NCBI GenBank assembly: GCA_023101885.1
Contig: JALPQD010000305.1
Location: forward strand, 108,276-172,275
Direction: 5' to 3'
DNA length: 64,000 bases
From: Typhlomys cinereus
Taxonomy: Eukaryota; Chordata; Mammalia; Rodentia; Platacanthomyidae
Part shown: positions 46,301 to 56,580 of the stretch, piece after piece
Layout of the letters: each line of letters begins with the position of its first letter
How positions within the stretch are numbered: the stretch's first letter is position 1
Program-made: the position numbers and the translations under genes
Notes under the pieces: generated by a model
Databases searched by the model: none
The model's input: only the letters and a program-made list of their open reading frames with translations
What the model was told of the DNA's origin: nothing

Positions 46301-46957
46301 GGTTAGAATTTTAACTTTTTTGTATATGTGTAGATTCATTTTGTGGCCCAATATGTGATCTATTTTGGAGAAAGTTCCGTGTGCTACTGAGAAAAATGTG
46401 TATTCTTTGGTGCGTGGGTGAAAAGTTCGATAGAGATCTGTAAGGTCCATTTCTTTCAGGGTTTGATTAAGTTCCAAAGTGTCTCTGTTAAGCTTTTGAT
46501 CTGTTGATCTATCCCATGTTGAGAGGGCGGTGTTGAAGTCCCCAAGAATTATCGTTTGGGGGTTAATTTCTTGCTTTAGACGCTGTAGGGTTTTTGAGTG
46601 GAGGGGCCCGTATTGGGTGCATATATGTTCAGTATTGTGAAGTCTTCCTGGTGAATTGTACCTGTGACTAAAATGTAGTATCCATCTGTGTCTCTTAAAA
46701 TTTTCTTGGGTTTGAAATCCACTTTGTCCTATAGCATAACGTGCCTGTTTTCTGCTTCCATTTGCTTGTAGAATTGTTGACCAGCCTTTTATTTTTAGAG
46801 CGTGCCTATCTTTTGTGGTGAGATGGGTTTCCTGCAGGCAGCAGATTGATGGATTGTGATTTTTAATCCAAGTTTGTAATCTATGTCTCTTGATCGGTGA
46901 ATTAATTCCATTAACATTTAGTGTTATAATGGAGAAACTATTTTTAATTTCAGACAT
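43380..46957 (-). pseudogene. L1 ORF2 (endonuclease / reverse transcriptase), frameshifted
   Basis: The start [10 protein letters not shown] is followed by apurinic-type endonuclease motifs ([32 protein letters not shown]). Two compensating shifts between about 46740 and 46580 scramble roughly 50 residues of the endonuclease. The reverse transcriptase follows ([23 protein letters not shown]). A one-base loss near 45047 moves it to another frame, where [10 protein letters not shown] and FADDMILYL (about 44850-44876) survive. Another shift near 44270 and a stop near 43508 precede and interrupt the C-terminal region with its cysteine motif (CWRGCGERGTLLHCWW). So at least five lesions are visible. 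The normal product would nick DNA and copy L1 RNA at the target site; this copy cannot make it. Confidence 0.9.
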
Positions 46958-47007
46958 TTATTATGTTTAGTAGCTTTTATAAGTATATTGCTTTGCTTTT
47001 AATGGTG

Positions 47008-48078
47008 TTATATTTGCTTTCTGTTCTCCTGGATATGGCTGTTTTTTTCTTCACGCTTGAGTATCATTTCTAGCATTTTTTGAAGGCCTGGTTTGGTGGA
47101 CATGTATCCCTTCAAGTTGTCTTTGTGGTGGAAGATTTTTCTTTCTCCCTCGATCATGACGGATAGTTTTGCAGGGTAAATCAACCTGGGTTGACATTTT
47201 TGCTCATTCAATACTTGAAGTATGTCTCTCCAAGCTCTTCTTGCTTTTACCGTTTCAACTGAGAAATCATTTGTTATTTTGATAGGTTTACCGTTAAAAG
47301 TGACTTGTTTTTTCTCCCTTGAAGCTCTCAGCACCAGTTCTTTATCTTGAATGTGGAGTGTTTTAACTATTATTTGCCGCGGCGTGCTTCTATTTTGGTT
47401 GTATCTGTTTGGGGTGTGGAATGCCTCTTGTATATGGATGGGTCTCTCTTTTTTTAGATGAGGAAAGTTTTCCTTGATGATCATTTGAAAAATTTCCTCA
47501 GGGGTGGTCTTTTGAGATTCTTGCTCTGGTATTCCATGAATACACATGTTAGGCTTCTTCAGGGTGTCCCATATCTCTTGGATATTTCTCTCAAGTATCT
47601 CTTTGGCTTTAACAACCTCTTCCATTGAGCTGGTTAGTACTCCCACTTTATCTTCAAGGTCTGAAATTCTGTTTTCTGCTTCGTTAGTTCTGTTGATAAG
47701 ACTCTCTATGGTGTTCTGGGTTGAAGATAACTTGTCTTTTAGCTCAGTTTTAAACTCTGCTTGAGTTTGTTTTAACTGCTCTATGCCACTTTTTGTTTCT
47801 TGCACTGTTTTTCTCAACTCCTCCAGATGTCTGTTGTGTTCCTCTTCAAAGAGATTGATTCGATTATGTAATTCCTCCCGGATTTCCTCTTTCATAGTAT
47901 TGAACATGGTAATGGTCATATTTTTAAAGACTTTATCCTGGGTGAGGCTTTCTTGGCCTTTTTCCACGGGTTTGTTCTTGTTGGAGTCTAACATTATGGG
48001 ATTAATTTCTTCAGTGGGAAATTTGTTTACTTGATTGTTGCTTCTCATGGATTTGCACTTTGAGTTTGGCATTGTCAT
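47008..48078 (-). CDS. L1 ORF1 protein (RNA-binding chaperone)
   Basis: 356 codons, uninterrupted, close to the usual rodent ORF1p length. The first third is polar. Residues of about 60-170 form a long heptad-rich coiled coil used for trimer formation (NRTNEAENRISDLEDKV is typical). The RRM-like domain (about 175-270; NMCIHGIPEQE is a family signature) and the C-terminal domain (ARRAWRDILQVL, PARLIYPAKLS-like region) follow. It coats L1 RNA in cytoplasmic particles and aids reverse transcription. It is the one open reading frame of this L1 that still looks functional. Confidence 0.92.
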   Translation of the reverse strand: MTMPNSKCKSMRSNNQVNKFPTEEINPIMLDSNKNKPVEKGQESLTQDKVFKNMTITMFNTMKEEIREELHNRINLFEEEHNRHLEELRKTVQETKSGIEQLKQTQAEFKTELKDKLSSTQNTIESLINRTNEAENRISDLEDKVGVLTSSMEEVVKAKEILERNIQEIWDTLKKPNMCIHGIPEQESQKTTPEEIFQMIIKENFPHLKKERPIHIQEAFHTPNRYNQNRSTPRQIIVKTLHIQDKELVLRASREKKQVTFNGKPIKITNDFSVETVKARRAWRDILQVLNEQKCQPRLIYPAKLSVMIEGERKIFHHKDNLKGYMSTKPGLQKMLEMILKREEKNSHIQENRKQI

Positions 48079-48487
48079 TTTAACTCTTAAGATCTCTCAG
48101 TTTCACTAAACTGAATTATTTGGCCTTGGGTCCTGGTGGGCAGGCGTGGGCGGAGACTTACCTAGGGCGCGGGGTGAGGCCGGCTGGACCGTCCGTGCGT
48201 GTCCCGACCAGCGGAGCGGGGTGGGGTGTAAAGGGAGGATGGGGGCGAGGGCGTGGAGCTATTTAACCCGAGGGCAGCTGGGGCGGGCCCGGGTGCAGGG
48301 GGAGGTCCTCCTCGTCCCTTGGCCCCCGCGCGCGGCTCCAGCTGGATGGTGGGAGTCGGAGCCGGGTCCCTGTGGGCTGACCTGGGGTCCTGGTGGGCGG
48401 GGCTCGGGCGGAGACTTACCAAGGGCGCGGGGTGAGGCCCGGCTGGACCACGTCCCGACCGGCGGAGCGGTGTGGGATGTAAAGGGT
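48079..48487 (-). promoter_or_regulatory. L1 5' UTR with tandem promoter-type monomers
   Basis: The GC-rich block is about 1.4-1.6 copies of a unit with a period of about 257 bp. TCCTGGTGGG at 48131 and 48388 begins each unit. CGGAGACTTACC, GGGCGCGGGGTGAGGC, CCGGCGGAGCGG-like and GTAAAGGG words recur in order. Tandem 5' monomers act as promoter units in mouse L1, and the same role is inferred here. Confidence 0.75.
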
Positions 48488-48499
48488 TCCCCGTGTTTT
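48488..48499. repeat. L1 target-site duplication, right copy
   Basis: TCCCCGTGTTTT, identical to 42143-42154. It continues into a B1, so the L1 landed at a SINE tail. Confidence 0.85.
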
Positions 48500-48570
48500 G
48501 AGGCAGCATTTTGCTGTGTAGCCTAGCCTGGAACTCACAACTGTGTGACACCAAGCATGTCCTGCTTCTC
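48493..48570 (-). mobile_element. B1-like SINE at the L1 insertion site
   Basis: TTTTGAGGCAGCATTTTGC and GCCTGGAACTCACAAC are reversed B1 sequence. Confidence 0.6.
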
Positions 48571-48625
48571 CATATCTGTGTGTTCAATTCATCTGTTTCT
48601 GGGGCCTTACCTGGATGATCTATTT

Positions 48626-48627
<2 letters not shown>

Positions 48628-48680
<53 letters not shown>
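48628..48680 (+). repeat. (CT)n microsatellite
   Basis: About 50 bp of uninterrupted CT dinucleotides. Confidence 0.95.
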
Positions 48681-48682
<2 letters not shown>

Positions 48683-49429
48683 ATATTTTGGCATCTGTTT
48701 CTGCATTTATACCTGCATATATGTGTCCACCTGTATCTGCATCAGTGACTCCATCTGTGTCTGCCAGTATCCAGCTCAGTGTGTCTCCCTGTACCTGTCC
48801 TTGTGTCTCACAGTATATCAGAATCTTCATCAGTGTCTCAGAATGAACCTGGTGTAAAGCATAAGAATGCACTGTACCATGAATTTGATGGAAGCTTAAT
48901 TGGAATTCCAGAACCGCTGGCCTAAATGAGGAAAGAGGGAAAGGAGAAAAAGAGAAAAAAGGAGGGAGGAAAAGGAGAGGGAAAAGACAGCAGAGAGAAA
49001 AGAATAGTGGGTTTTGTACTGAGGCCTGTGGGCAGGGTCTGGAGGAGACTTCCCAGGACCTTAGTCCAGCCCAAGAGGTGTGGTCAGGATCAGTCTTTTA
49101 TCTTGGACCCCTGCTAAAAGCACTTTTGGAGGGGGGAGTGACCATCAAGTTGGAGCCAGGAATCCTAACACCTGGGTCTGTTTGTCTCTGAGTCCCTTGT
49201 CTCTGTTCATCTGTTCCCACCATTGTATCTGTGCTTCTATCTGCACCCATGACTGTGTCTTGACCTGGACCTAGTGCTGCCTCTGTGTCCACCTCCACCT
49301 GCCTAAGCATTTCCTGAGAATGTCTATCCCATGCTTGCCCTGCCATTTTGGGGAGGAAATAATTTGTTTCACAGACTTGTGAATGGAAGGGAATTTGCCT
49401 TAGGGACATTTATCTTGTGTTCTACTCCT
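48681..49429. other. Intergenic, TCTG-rich
   Basis: Irregular TGTCTSCATCTG-like wording on the plus strand (about 48690-48840 and 49180-49300) suggests a decayed simple repeat. 48930-49010 is purine-rich. No gene can be supported. Confidence 0.45.
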
Positions 49430-49690
49430 ATCTGATTTAGAGGAGGCTTTGGACTTTTGAAATGCTTTTAGAACTTGCTAAGACTTTCCTGTTTGTTGGA
49501 TGGACTAGATGTATTTTATGTGTGAGAGAGACATGAGCTTTGGCCCCCAGGGTGTAATGTTGTGACTTGAATTGTCCCCCAAGGTTCATGTGTTAGTTAG
49601 AATCCTAACCCCAACTAGAGAGCCCTCCTACAAGAATGCTGTCTTGGGATGGATAAGAGAAGATGCTGGGCTTTCTTGTTTGGCTGCTGA
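49430..49690 (+). mobile_element. MaLR-type internal end and LTR start
   Basis: TTTGGACTTTTGAAATGC then AATGTTGTGACTTGAATTG and TTCATGTGTTAG is the same internal-to-LTR arrangement as at 36200-36300. Confidence 0.5.
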
Positions 49691-49924
49691 GTCTAATTTT
49701 GAATTGTCAGAGTTGATCCTGCTAGGAATCTTAAAAACAATTAAGTTTTAACCTAATTAATATACACACAAATCCTGGTCTAAAGTTTTTGGTGTTTACA
49801 GATGAAGCCAGCACCCAGAATTTGGCCCAGCTGCTCTGCTCTTAGAGGACTCCCAGTTACCCAGGTGATAAATCTCACCTGACCTTTTCCTTTGCAATGA
49901 ACAAAAACTAGAAATATAGACTTG

Positions 49925-50050
49925 TGGGTCATGGTGTAGACATCATTCTCTACTACTGAGCAACATCCTCAGCCAGCCTTCTTTTACTCTTGTCTTAACA
50001 CAGGGTCTCACTGCTTGCCCAGATTGGTTTTGAACTCACTCTGGAACCTA
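49925..50050 (-). mobile_element. ID-like plus B1-like SINE
   Basis: CTACTACTGAGCAACATCC (reversed ID) followed by CACAGGGTCTCACTGC (reversed B1). Confidence 0.55.
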
Positions 50051-50099
50051 AACAGACCTTGAGCTTGACTCAGTGTCTTGACTAGATAAGAATCCACTA

Positions 50100-50690
50100 C
50101 CTTTTTCCTTCTGTCCTTCTCTCCCTCTTTTCCTGCCCCATCCTTTTCTTTCAGCCTGCTTGCTTGTTCTCCTTCCTTCCTTCCTTCCTTCCTTCCTTCC
50201 TTCCTTCCTTCCTTCCTTCCTTCCTTCCTTCCTTTTCTTTTTCCTTCCTTTGTTCTCTTCCCTTTTCCCCTCTCCTCTCCCCTCTCCCCTCTCTTTTCTC
50301 TTCTCTCCTCCCTTCTCCCCTCCCCTTCCCCTCCCCTCTCCCCTCCCCTCTCCCCTCCCCTCTCCCCTCCCTTTTCCCTTTCCCCTTCTCCTCCCCTCCC
50401 CCTCCCTTCCCCTCCCCTTTCCCCTCTCCCCTCCCCTCTCCCCTCTCCCTCCCTTCCCCTCTCCCCTCTCCCCTCCCCTCTCCCTCCCTCCTCCCCTCCC
50501 CTCTTCTCTCCTCCCTCTCCTTCCTTCCCCTCCCTTCTCCCCTCTCCTCTTTTCCCTTCCCCTCCCCTCCTCTCCCCTCTTCTTTTGCTTTTTCCTTCTC
50601 TCCTTACCTCCCTCTCACCCTCCCTCTCTCCCCCACTTTTCCCCTCCCCTCCCTTTTTCCTTCCTTCTGTCCTTTCCTCTCTCAAAATTT
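50100..50690 (+). repeat. 590-bp polypyrimidine tract
   Basis: (TTCC)n at about 50170-50232 runs into CCCTCTCC/CCTTCC mixtures to about 50690, almost free of purines on the plus strand. The long open frames here encode only Pro/Ser/Leu/Phe or, reversed, Lys/Glu/Gly/Arg repeats and are not genes. Confidence 0.93.
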
Positions 50691-51815
50691 GTGTCATACT
50701 ATATTGACTAGGTGGTTCTTGAACTACTGAACTCAAACAATGGTCCCACCTGATGGAGTAGTTGAACTTAAGATGTGAGCCACTGCATGTGATTCTATAC
50801 ATCCTTTTAAAATGATGCATTATAGCTCATTTTGAAAATATCACAAGGTTTTTTTTCATTTCTCAACATAAACATTTCTGTTACTTTCATTTTTTTCCTT
50901 TCACACACATTACAGTGGTAAATAACTTTCCATGCCTTGGCTTATACACTAGGGAAATGCTTTGCCTTTCTTTTTTTTTTTTCAAGAATAGTGACTGTTA
51001 TTTTATTTTGTAAAAAAGAGAATTTGAAAAACCAATCACAATCCATTCATTGTAGAAGATACATCACACTCAAACTTCTCTCACCTCCACCCATCTGTAT
51101 AATGTGTTTCTGAACTCCTCAGGCATACTTCTTGTCCAGACTGCAGAGAAGTCTATGATGAGCAAGAGTGAATCCATGCTCATGAGATGATTTGTTCAGG
51201 ATGGATAGAAGATGTATCATGCATGGACATCTGTCATAGGATGGACCCATGAGCCACACTTTGCCCATCTCTACCAGTTCATTGTAGAGATGCTCTAACA
51301 AGCATTTTGCCCCATAGGGGATATAGGCCTATTCTGAGCCATGAGGAATACATGCTTATGAGCCAGCATCTGTTTGTTCTTTATGAAAAATGTATAAGAT
51401 AGATTGGCTGGGTATAATACTCTTTCCCTCCAAACTTTGAGGATATTGATCACGGTTTTCTGGCATTGATAGTTTGTATGGATAAATAGAAAAAAAGTTT
51501 CATTTTCGTTCCCTTTGGGGACTTTTTTTTTCCTGCTCAACTACTGAAGAACATTCTCCTTTATACTTTTAGCTAAATAATTTAATCAGAACATGTCTCT
51601 AGGTTAATGGTTAATGATACAATGTCTATTTTTTCTTGGTATGTATACTGCTTTTACAATCTTCAAATTCACTCTTCATTTTATTTTCAAAGTATTTATT
51701 TGCAATAAGCCTGTGAATACATTTTCTATTCTATTGGTTGGGTTTCATTTAAACATTTGTTTTGTGAAATCCATTCATCCAATCAACCAACTATGATCTA
51801 TTCAGAGCCTCTTAA
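50691..51815. other. B1-like SINE then intergenic sequence
   Basis: 50693-50790 is a reversed B1-like piece. The rest has a T run (50970-50982) and some old L1 character near 51300-51700 (TATAAGATAGATTGGCTGGG, GGATATTGATCACGG) but no coding frame. Confidence 0.4.
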
Positions 51816-52063
51816 AATCTAGAGAAATGGCTCAGGCGTTAAACCCTTTGCCTGAGAAGCAAAAAGACCTGAGTTTGGATCACCAGATCCCCGGTAAAAA
51901 TACCAGGCAGAAATAGTGGCAGCTTGTAATTCTGACCATGGAAGGCAGAGCCTGGAAAACCCCAGAGCAAAGCAGTAAAGAGGTAGAGCAATCCAGGATG
52001 ATTCCCAAAGCCACCCTTAGGGCTCCACAGGCACACACACTCTAGTGCATACTTATACACCCC
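51816..52063 (+). mobile_element. Geo-type dimeric SINE, older
   Basis: Head AGAGAAATGGCTCAGGCG, B box GAGTTTGGATCACC, body GGCAGAGCCTGGAAAACCCC and AATCCAGGATGATTCCC. The CA tract is decayed. Confidence 0.75.
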
Positions 52064-53354
52064 TCCTACCAAACCCTCTTGAGTGCCAGACATTGTGTCC
52101 AACACCCTCTCTTCCCTTCCAGGAGCTAAGATTAATGAGACTAAAAGTAGTAAAGAAACAGGTGTGAAGGAAGCAAGCCTAGAAGGTAGGTAATGTTCTG
52201 CATGTGCTGATTTCAGGAATATATGGAGCTATAATACTAAAGAGGGCAGGTTGTCAGGGCAGGCTCCATGTAGGAGGTGACATGTGAGAATGGCACCTGG
52301 TCCCTGAATGCCAGATGCCATATCTAAATACATTTCATATTTCCAACTGGATGTCAAACCAAAGTCTCACATCCAACCTGTGGAAAATATAAGCCATGAT
52401 CATCCCCAAATGAGCTTCTTGCTGCCTTCTCCATGTCCACTAATGCAGTTGGTTGGGCCAGAAGCTTGAAGTTGCTTTTGCTCTTTTCTTTACCTCCCAC
52501 TCTGTATTAGTCTATCTTACGTTTGATGCAGTTACCCAAATGTTACCACCTACCACACTTTTTCTGCTCTAGCTATGGCAGAAAAAGTCATTTCCCACTT
52601 GGATGACTGCCATCACCTCCAGACTAGTCTCCTTGTTTCCCTCCATGTATTTTCATGAGCTTCCTGTGGATTTCAAGGCTGAAAACCATATACATTTGCC
52701 AACCAAGCAATACTTCATTCACCCAATTCCAGTAAGCTCATCTGGAATATGCAAACTCAGGGCCCCGTTCTCTGTTATGTCTAAATACACATTCTTGTTT
52801 GAGACAGGGTCTAGGATGGTTAATCATTCTGATTGTCAGATTGACAGGATTTAGAATCTCCTAGGAGAAACACTTGTGGACATGTCTTCAATGGCATTTC
52901 CAGACAGGATCAACTGAGAAGGGAAGGTCCATCCATAGACTTGGGTTCTGGACAAAATGGGAAGGAGAAAGCAAGCTGAGCAACAGTGGAACAAGTTCTC
53001 ACCACCAGCTGCTGCTCTTGTCAGTGTTGTTAAATATTTTAGGAAGGCCCCAAGGGAATAGCCCTCGTGCATAGTCACAAACCAGCCCCACACAATGACA
53101 TGCAATTTATTCTTTTTCTTTGTGACTTTGGCTCCACACGAGGCTGTCTACTGCACACAGGGTTGCTGGGAAGGCCTTGCTGCCATGGCTGTCAATGTTG
53201 CCCATCATAAAAGTGTCACTGCCCATCCAAGAGCAGTCATTCTTTGGTGCCTCCAAAGCCATCATTTCTCTGACTGCTAGAACCGAGGGCAATTCTGAGT
53301 ATAGTTCTGGAATTGAATGCAGCTCAGCCTGTGCACATGGCCTCACTAGCTCTT
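52064..53354. other. Intergenic with a dispersed-repeat segment
   Basis: 52820-52920 (GATTGACAGGATTTAGAATC, GGAGAAACACTTGTGG) resembles 39790-39880, so it belongs to an interspersed family I cannot name. The remainder is unassigned. Confidence 0.4.
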
Positions 53355-53700
53355 CCCAAAAGTGCCATCAGAAAAATGCAAATCATAACTGCAAGGAGGC
53401 ATCATCTCATCCTGGGTATCAGCACCTACAACCACAAAGCCGAAGACAGTGTGGAGAGAAAGAAACTTTTGCATATTCTTGGTGGGAATGTAAATTAGCA
53501 CACCGTTATGAATAACAGTATATAATTGCCCCCAAAACATGAAATGAGATCTAGCAATTAATCCAGCAATCCCATTTCTTGTTGTATTTCTGGGTGACAT
53601 TAAATCAGTACATTAAAGAGACCCCTGAATATCATGTTGATTGCAACATTGTTCACAAGAGCTAAGGTATGGAATTGGCCTAAATGTTTGTTGAGTACTT
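53355..53700 (+). mobile_element. Old L1 ORF2-end fragment
   Basis: Classic word order in decayed form: AAATGCAAATCATAACTGC, TTGGTGGGAATGTAAATTAG, ATCCAGCAATCCCATTTC, CAACATTGTTCACAAGAGC, GGCCTAAATG. Confidence 0.75.
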
Positions 53701-54145
53701 TTTCCTGGAGAGATGTGGACAAACATCTAGCTAATCCAGATAGGGCACTTCTTGCCCATACCACATAGAAGACAAGCCAAAGAAACGATTCCACCCAAAT
53801 TAAGCTTGGTGAGCAAATGAATTTATTTGGGTTACTTACAAGAATGTGCGTGTGATTCAAAGGCAGTTACATCACTGAAAAGCCCACCTGGGCATGGGTG
53901 AGCATTTCTGAAGGCTGTATTCCTGAAACTCCTCGCCCAACTTGCTGGCAGCTCTATAGGAGAATTTCTTTTCCACAGCAACTGTTTGTTGCTTGTATAC
54001 CTCAGGGAATGGTCCCATGACGTGTAGCTTTCTTAACCCTTGAGTCTTAGAAGCTTCATGAACTTTGTAAGATTCTTTAGTTTTCTGAGTCTTTCTGAAC
54101 CTTGCTCCTCCTTCCCAGAAGGAATGTTTCAGTTCAGAGGAAATA
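53701..54145 (-). repeat. Dispersed repeat inserted in old L1
   Basis: The L1 text breaks off at CCTAAATGTTTG (about 53695) and resumes at AAAAGATGGATGAATAAAG (about 54165). The insert shares GAATTTATTTGGGTTACTTAC and AGTTACATCACTGAAAAGCCC with the elements at 6340-6645 and 14388-14690. Confidence 0.55.
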
Positions 54146-54890
54146 GCTACACAACAGTATGCATCAAAAGATGGATGAATAAAGAAAATGTGGTAGTCAG
54201 CCATAGAGAAAAATAGTCACATTTTTTTATAGCAAAATGAGTGGAACTGGAAGATTTTAAGTTAATCAAAAGGGACCTCATTAGGTTTGGTGCCACAGGT
54301 CTATATTCCAAATGAGGAGGAGGATTAAGATTTCAAGGTTATCTTCAGCAACGCTGTAAGTTTAAGGTTGGTTGTGAAGACCTAATCAAGACATCTAAGT
54401 CACATCCCCTCCCACTCCAAGGCTCAGGAAACATTGCAGAAGAGGGGGCAGTAAGATTGTAAGAGTGGGCCAGACACTAACTCCTGGACATGAGAAGAAC
54501 TGCATGGGAACTGTCCTATCAGCATCTCACCAGGAAAAGGGAAAGATCTCAGAAGTGCCATGCGTCCCTGAGAGACTCATGAGAACTAAAAGGAAGAAAA
54601 GGAAGATGCTATCCTCAATGGTACACACTGATCTGTGACACTTGCTGGAGCAAGAATCATGTCAGACACATGACATCAAAGACAAGCTAGATGAAGCACA
54701 ATGGAAAAGACTTGAAAATAGAAGGGAGTGAGACAGGGGAGATGAAGGGATGTCAGAGGGAAAGTGGGGGGTGGCAATGGGGACTCAAGTGAGAGAAGAA
54801 AGAAAAACAAAATTATTAAAACAACAAAAGTGAGCTAGACAAAAAAGACAAGTACTGCATATTCTCTCACACATGTGGAAAGTAAAAAGT
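54146..54890 (+). mobile_element. Old L1 continuation with SINE interruption
   Basis: GAATAAAGAAAATGTGGTAG and later AAAGACAAGTACTGCATATTC are L1 3' words. 54285-54400 is a B1-like insert. 54410-54830 is unassigned. Confidence 0.5.
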
Positions 54891-54894
54891 GTTT

Positions 54895-55133
54895 ACTGAA
54901 ACACAGATATGGGGGATATGTATACAAGAGGGCACTTGATTATGTGCAGGACTATGAAGGCCCAAGGTTGACATCGAGAACTATTCTGGATTGCCAAGCT
55001 TCTCCTTCCAGGGTCAGAACTGTAGGTTGCTACCATACCCACCCGGCATTTTTACACAGGATCTGGGGATCTGAGCTCTGGTCTTTTTGCTGTGAGGCAA
55101 AGGTTTTAGCCCTTATTCATCTCTCTATATCCC
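54895..55133 (-). mobile_element. Geo-type dimeric SINE, old
   Basis: Diverged body (AGGCCCAAGGTTGACATC, TTCTGGATTGCC) and reversed head (TCATCTCTCTATATCCC). The TG tract is nearly gone. Confidence 0.65.
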
Positions 55134-55259
55134 ATAAAGATTTATAAAGTGAGTGGCTTTTTCAGAGTGCACTGCATGCATGTGAAGGAAATATCACCAT
55201 GTACAATTAATTTTAATAAATAATTTTTAAAAGAAAACCCTTCTGCCAGTCTCTACCAT

Positions 55260-56335
55260 CACCTGTTTGACTTTTAGGGTTTCAGTGTTGTATTTCTATA
55301 CATGCATATGGCATTCACTGGTCTAATCTGATCTGCTTTCACACCCTTTTACACCCTCCCAGCTGCAATAATCTCTATTCTCTGTTTTGCTTGGCTTCTT
55401 TTAGCTTGGATATATGGGAGAAGGTGTGGTTATCTCTCTGTGTGTGGTTTACTTCAGTTTATATAGGTCCTACCAGTTCTGTCCATTTTGTTGCAAATGT
55501 AAAATTTTATAGTTCTTGATGGATGAGTACTGTTCCATTATGTGTATATGTTTTCAATGTTTTAAACAACATATGTATCGAATTCTTTATCGTATACTCA
55601 TAGTTATATATAATTATGAAATAGCCAGTTTTACTTTTCTATAGTTCTGGGTGTAAGATATAGGACCTTGCATATGCTAGGTAAATAAATATTCTGCTGA
55701 CCTACAACCCATCTCTCCCCTTATTATTAAACTTTGCAAAAAGAAAAGTGGATCTTATTCTACATGTAGTCTCCATTGTTACTCTAATTTTCCCTGTGAG
55801 TACTTTACATTATCATTCTTTCATTTTCACTACTAAATAATATATGATAATTCATCTTTGCACCTTTCCGACACTTATCATTAGGGGTTCCTTGTTTCTT
55901 CTATTGCTGTATGTAAGTCTCACTATTCTAGAACCAGAGCTGCTGTATTATAGGGAGAACAAACATTGGACTTTATAATATCACACTACATTGTTTAGGC
56001 TAAGTGGTGGTACCAATTGTTATTCTCATCAGCTAAGTCGAGGAGATTCTGATGTCTCTCATCTCTTCCATCACTTGTCAGACTTTTGAACTTTTGCCAA
56101 TTGAGTGAGTGTAAAATGGTATCTCACTATAGCTTTGATTTTGATTTTCATTTCCCTGGGTGCTAATGCAGCTGAGCATCTGTTCTTGTGGGTATTGGTC
56201 ATATGTCTTTCCTTTTCTGAATATGTCTGCTCATGTCTTCTATTTTCCTGATGAGTTGTTTATTTTTTCTGTTATCAATTTATAGTTCTGTATATATCAG
56301 TCCTTAGTCAATGAACTACACTGTTAAATATATTT
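55260..56335 (-). mobile_element. Old L1 fragment
   Basis: Reversed L1 ORF2-end and 3' words: GATGGATGAGTACTGTTCC, GTGAGTGTAAAATGGTATC, GATTTTCATTTCCCTGGG. A reversed ID-like SINE lies at about 55645-55725. Confidence 0.65.
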
Positions 56336-56361
56336 TATATTTATGTCTAGGCTTTTCATTT

Positions 56362-56580
56362 TCCCTCCCTCCTTCCCTCCCTCCCTCCCTCCCTCCCTCC
56401 CTCCCTCCCTCCCTCCCTTTCTTCCTTTTTTCCTTTCTTCCTTTCTTCCTGCTCTTTGTTGAGACCTGGTTTCACAATATACCACAGGATGACCAGGCAC
56501 TTGTTATGTATCCCAGGCTACCTCCTGACCATACCTTTTGGGTGCTAGATTTATGGGCCTGTGTCACCAAACCTGGCTTC
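56362..56580. repeat. (CCCT/CCTT)n tract followed by B1-like SINE
   Basis: 56362-56455 is pyrimidine-only. 56460-56580 is a reversed B1, so the tract occupies its A-tail position. Confidence 0.75.

Larger units (their letters stand above)
42151..48487 (-). mobile_element. Full-length L1 retrotransposon, antisense
   Basis: About 6.34 kb, bounded by a 12-bp target-site duplication. In its own direction it has a GC-rich repeated 5' UTR (48487 to 48079), ORF1 (48078-47008), a 50-bp spacer, ORF2 (46957 to about 43380, broken), a 3' UTR with a G-rich polypurine stretch (about 42190-42290), and a poly-A tail (T run at 42151-42160). Completeness, the intact ORF1 and the perfect duplication mean a recent insertion. 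ORF2 damage makes it non-autonomous now. Confidence 0.93.

Noticed and set aside
50008..50820. 270-codon Lys/Glu/Gly/Arg frame and its Pro/Ser/Leu counterparts
   Set aside because: Direct translation of the polypyrimidine/polypurine tract. The same applies to frames at 62809-63478.
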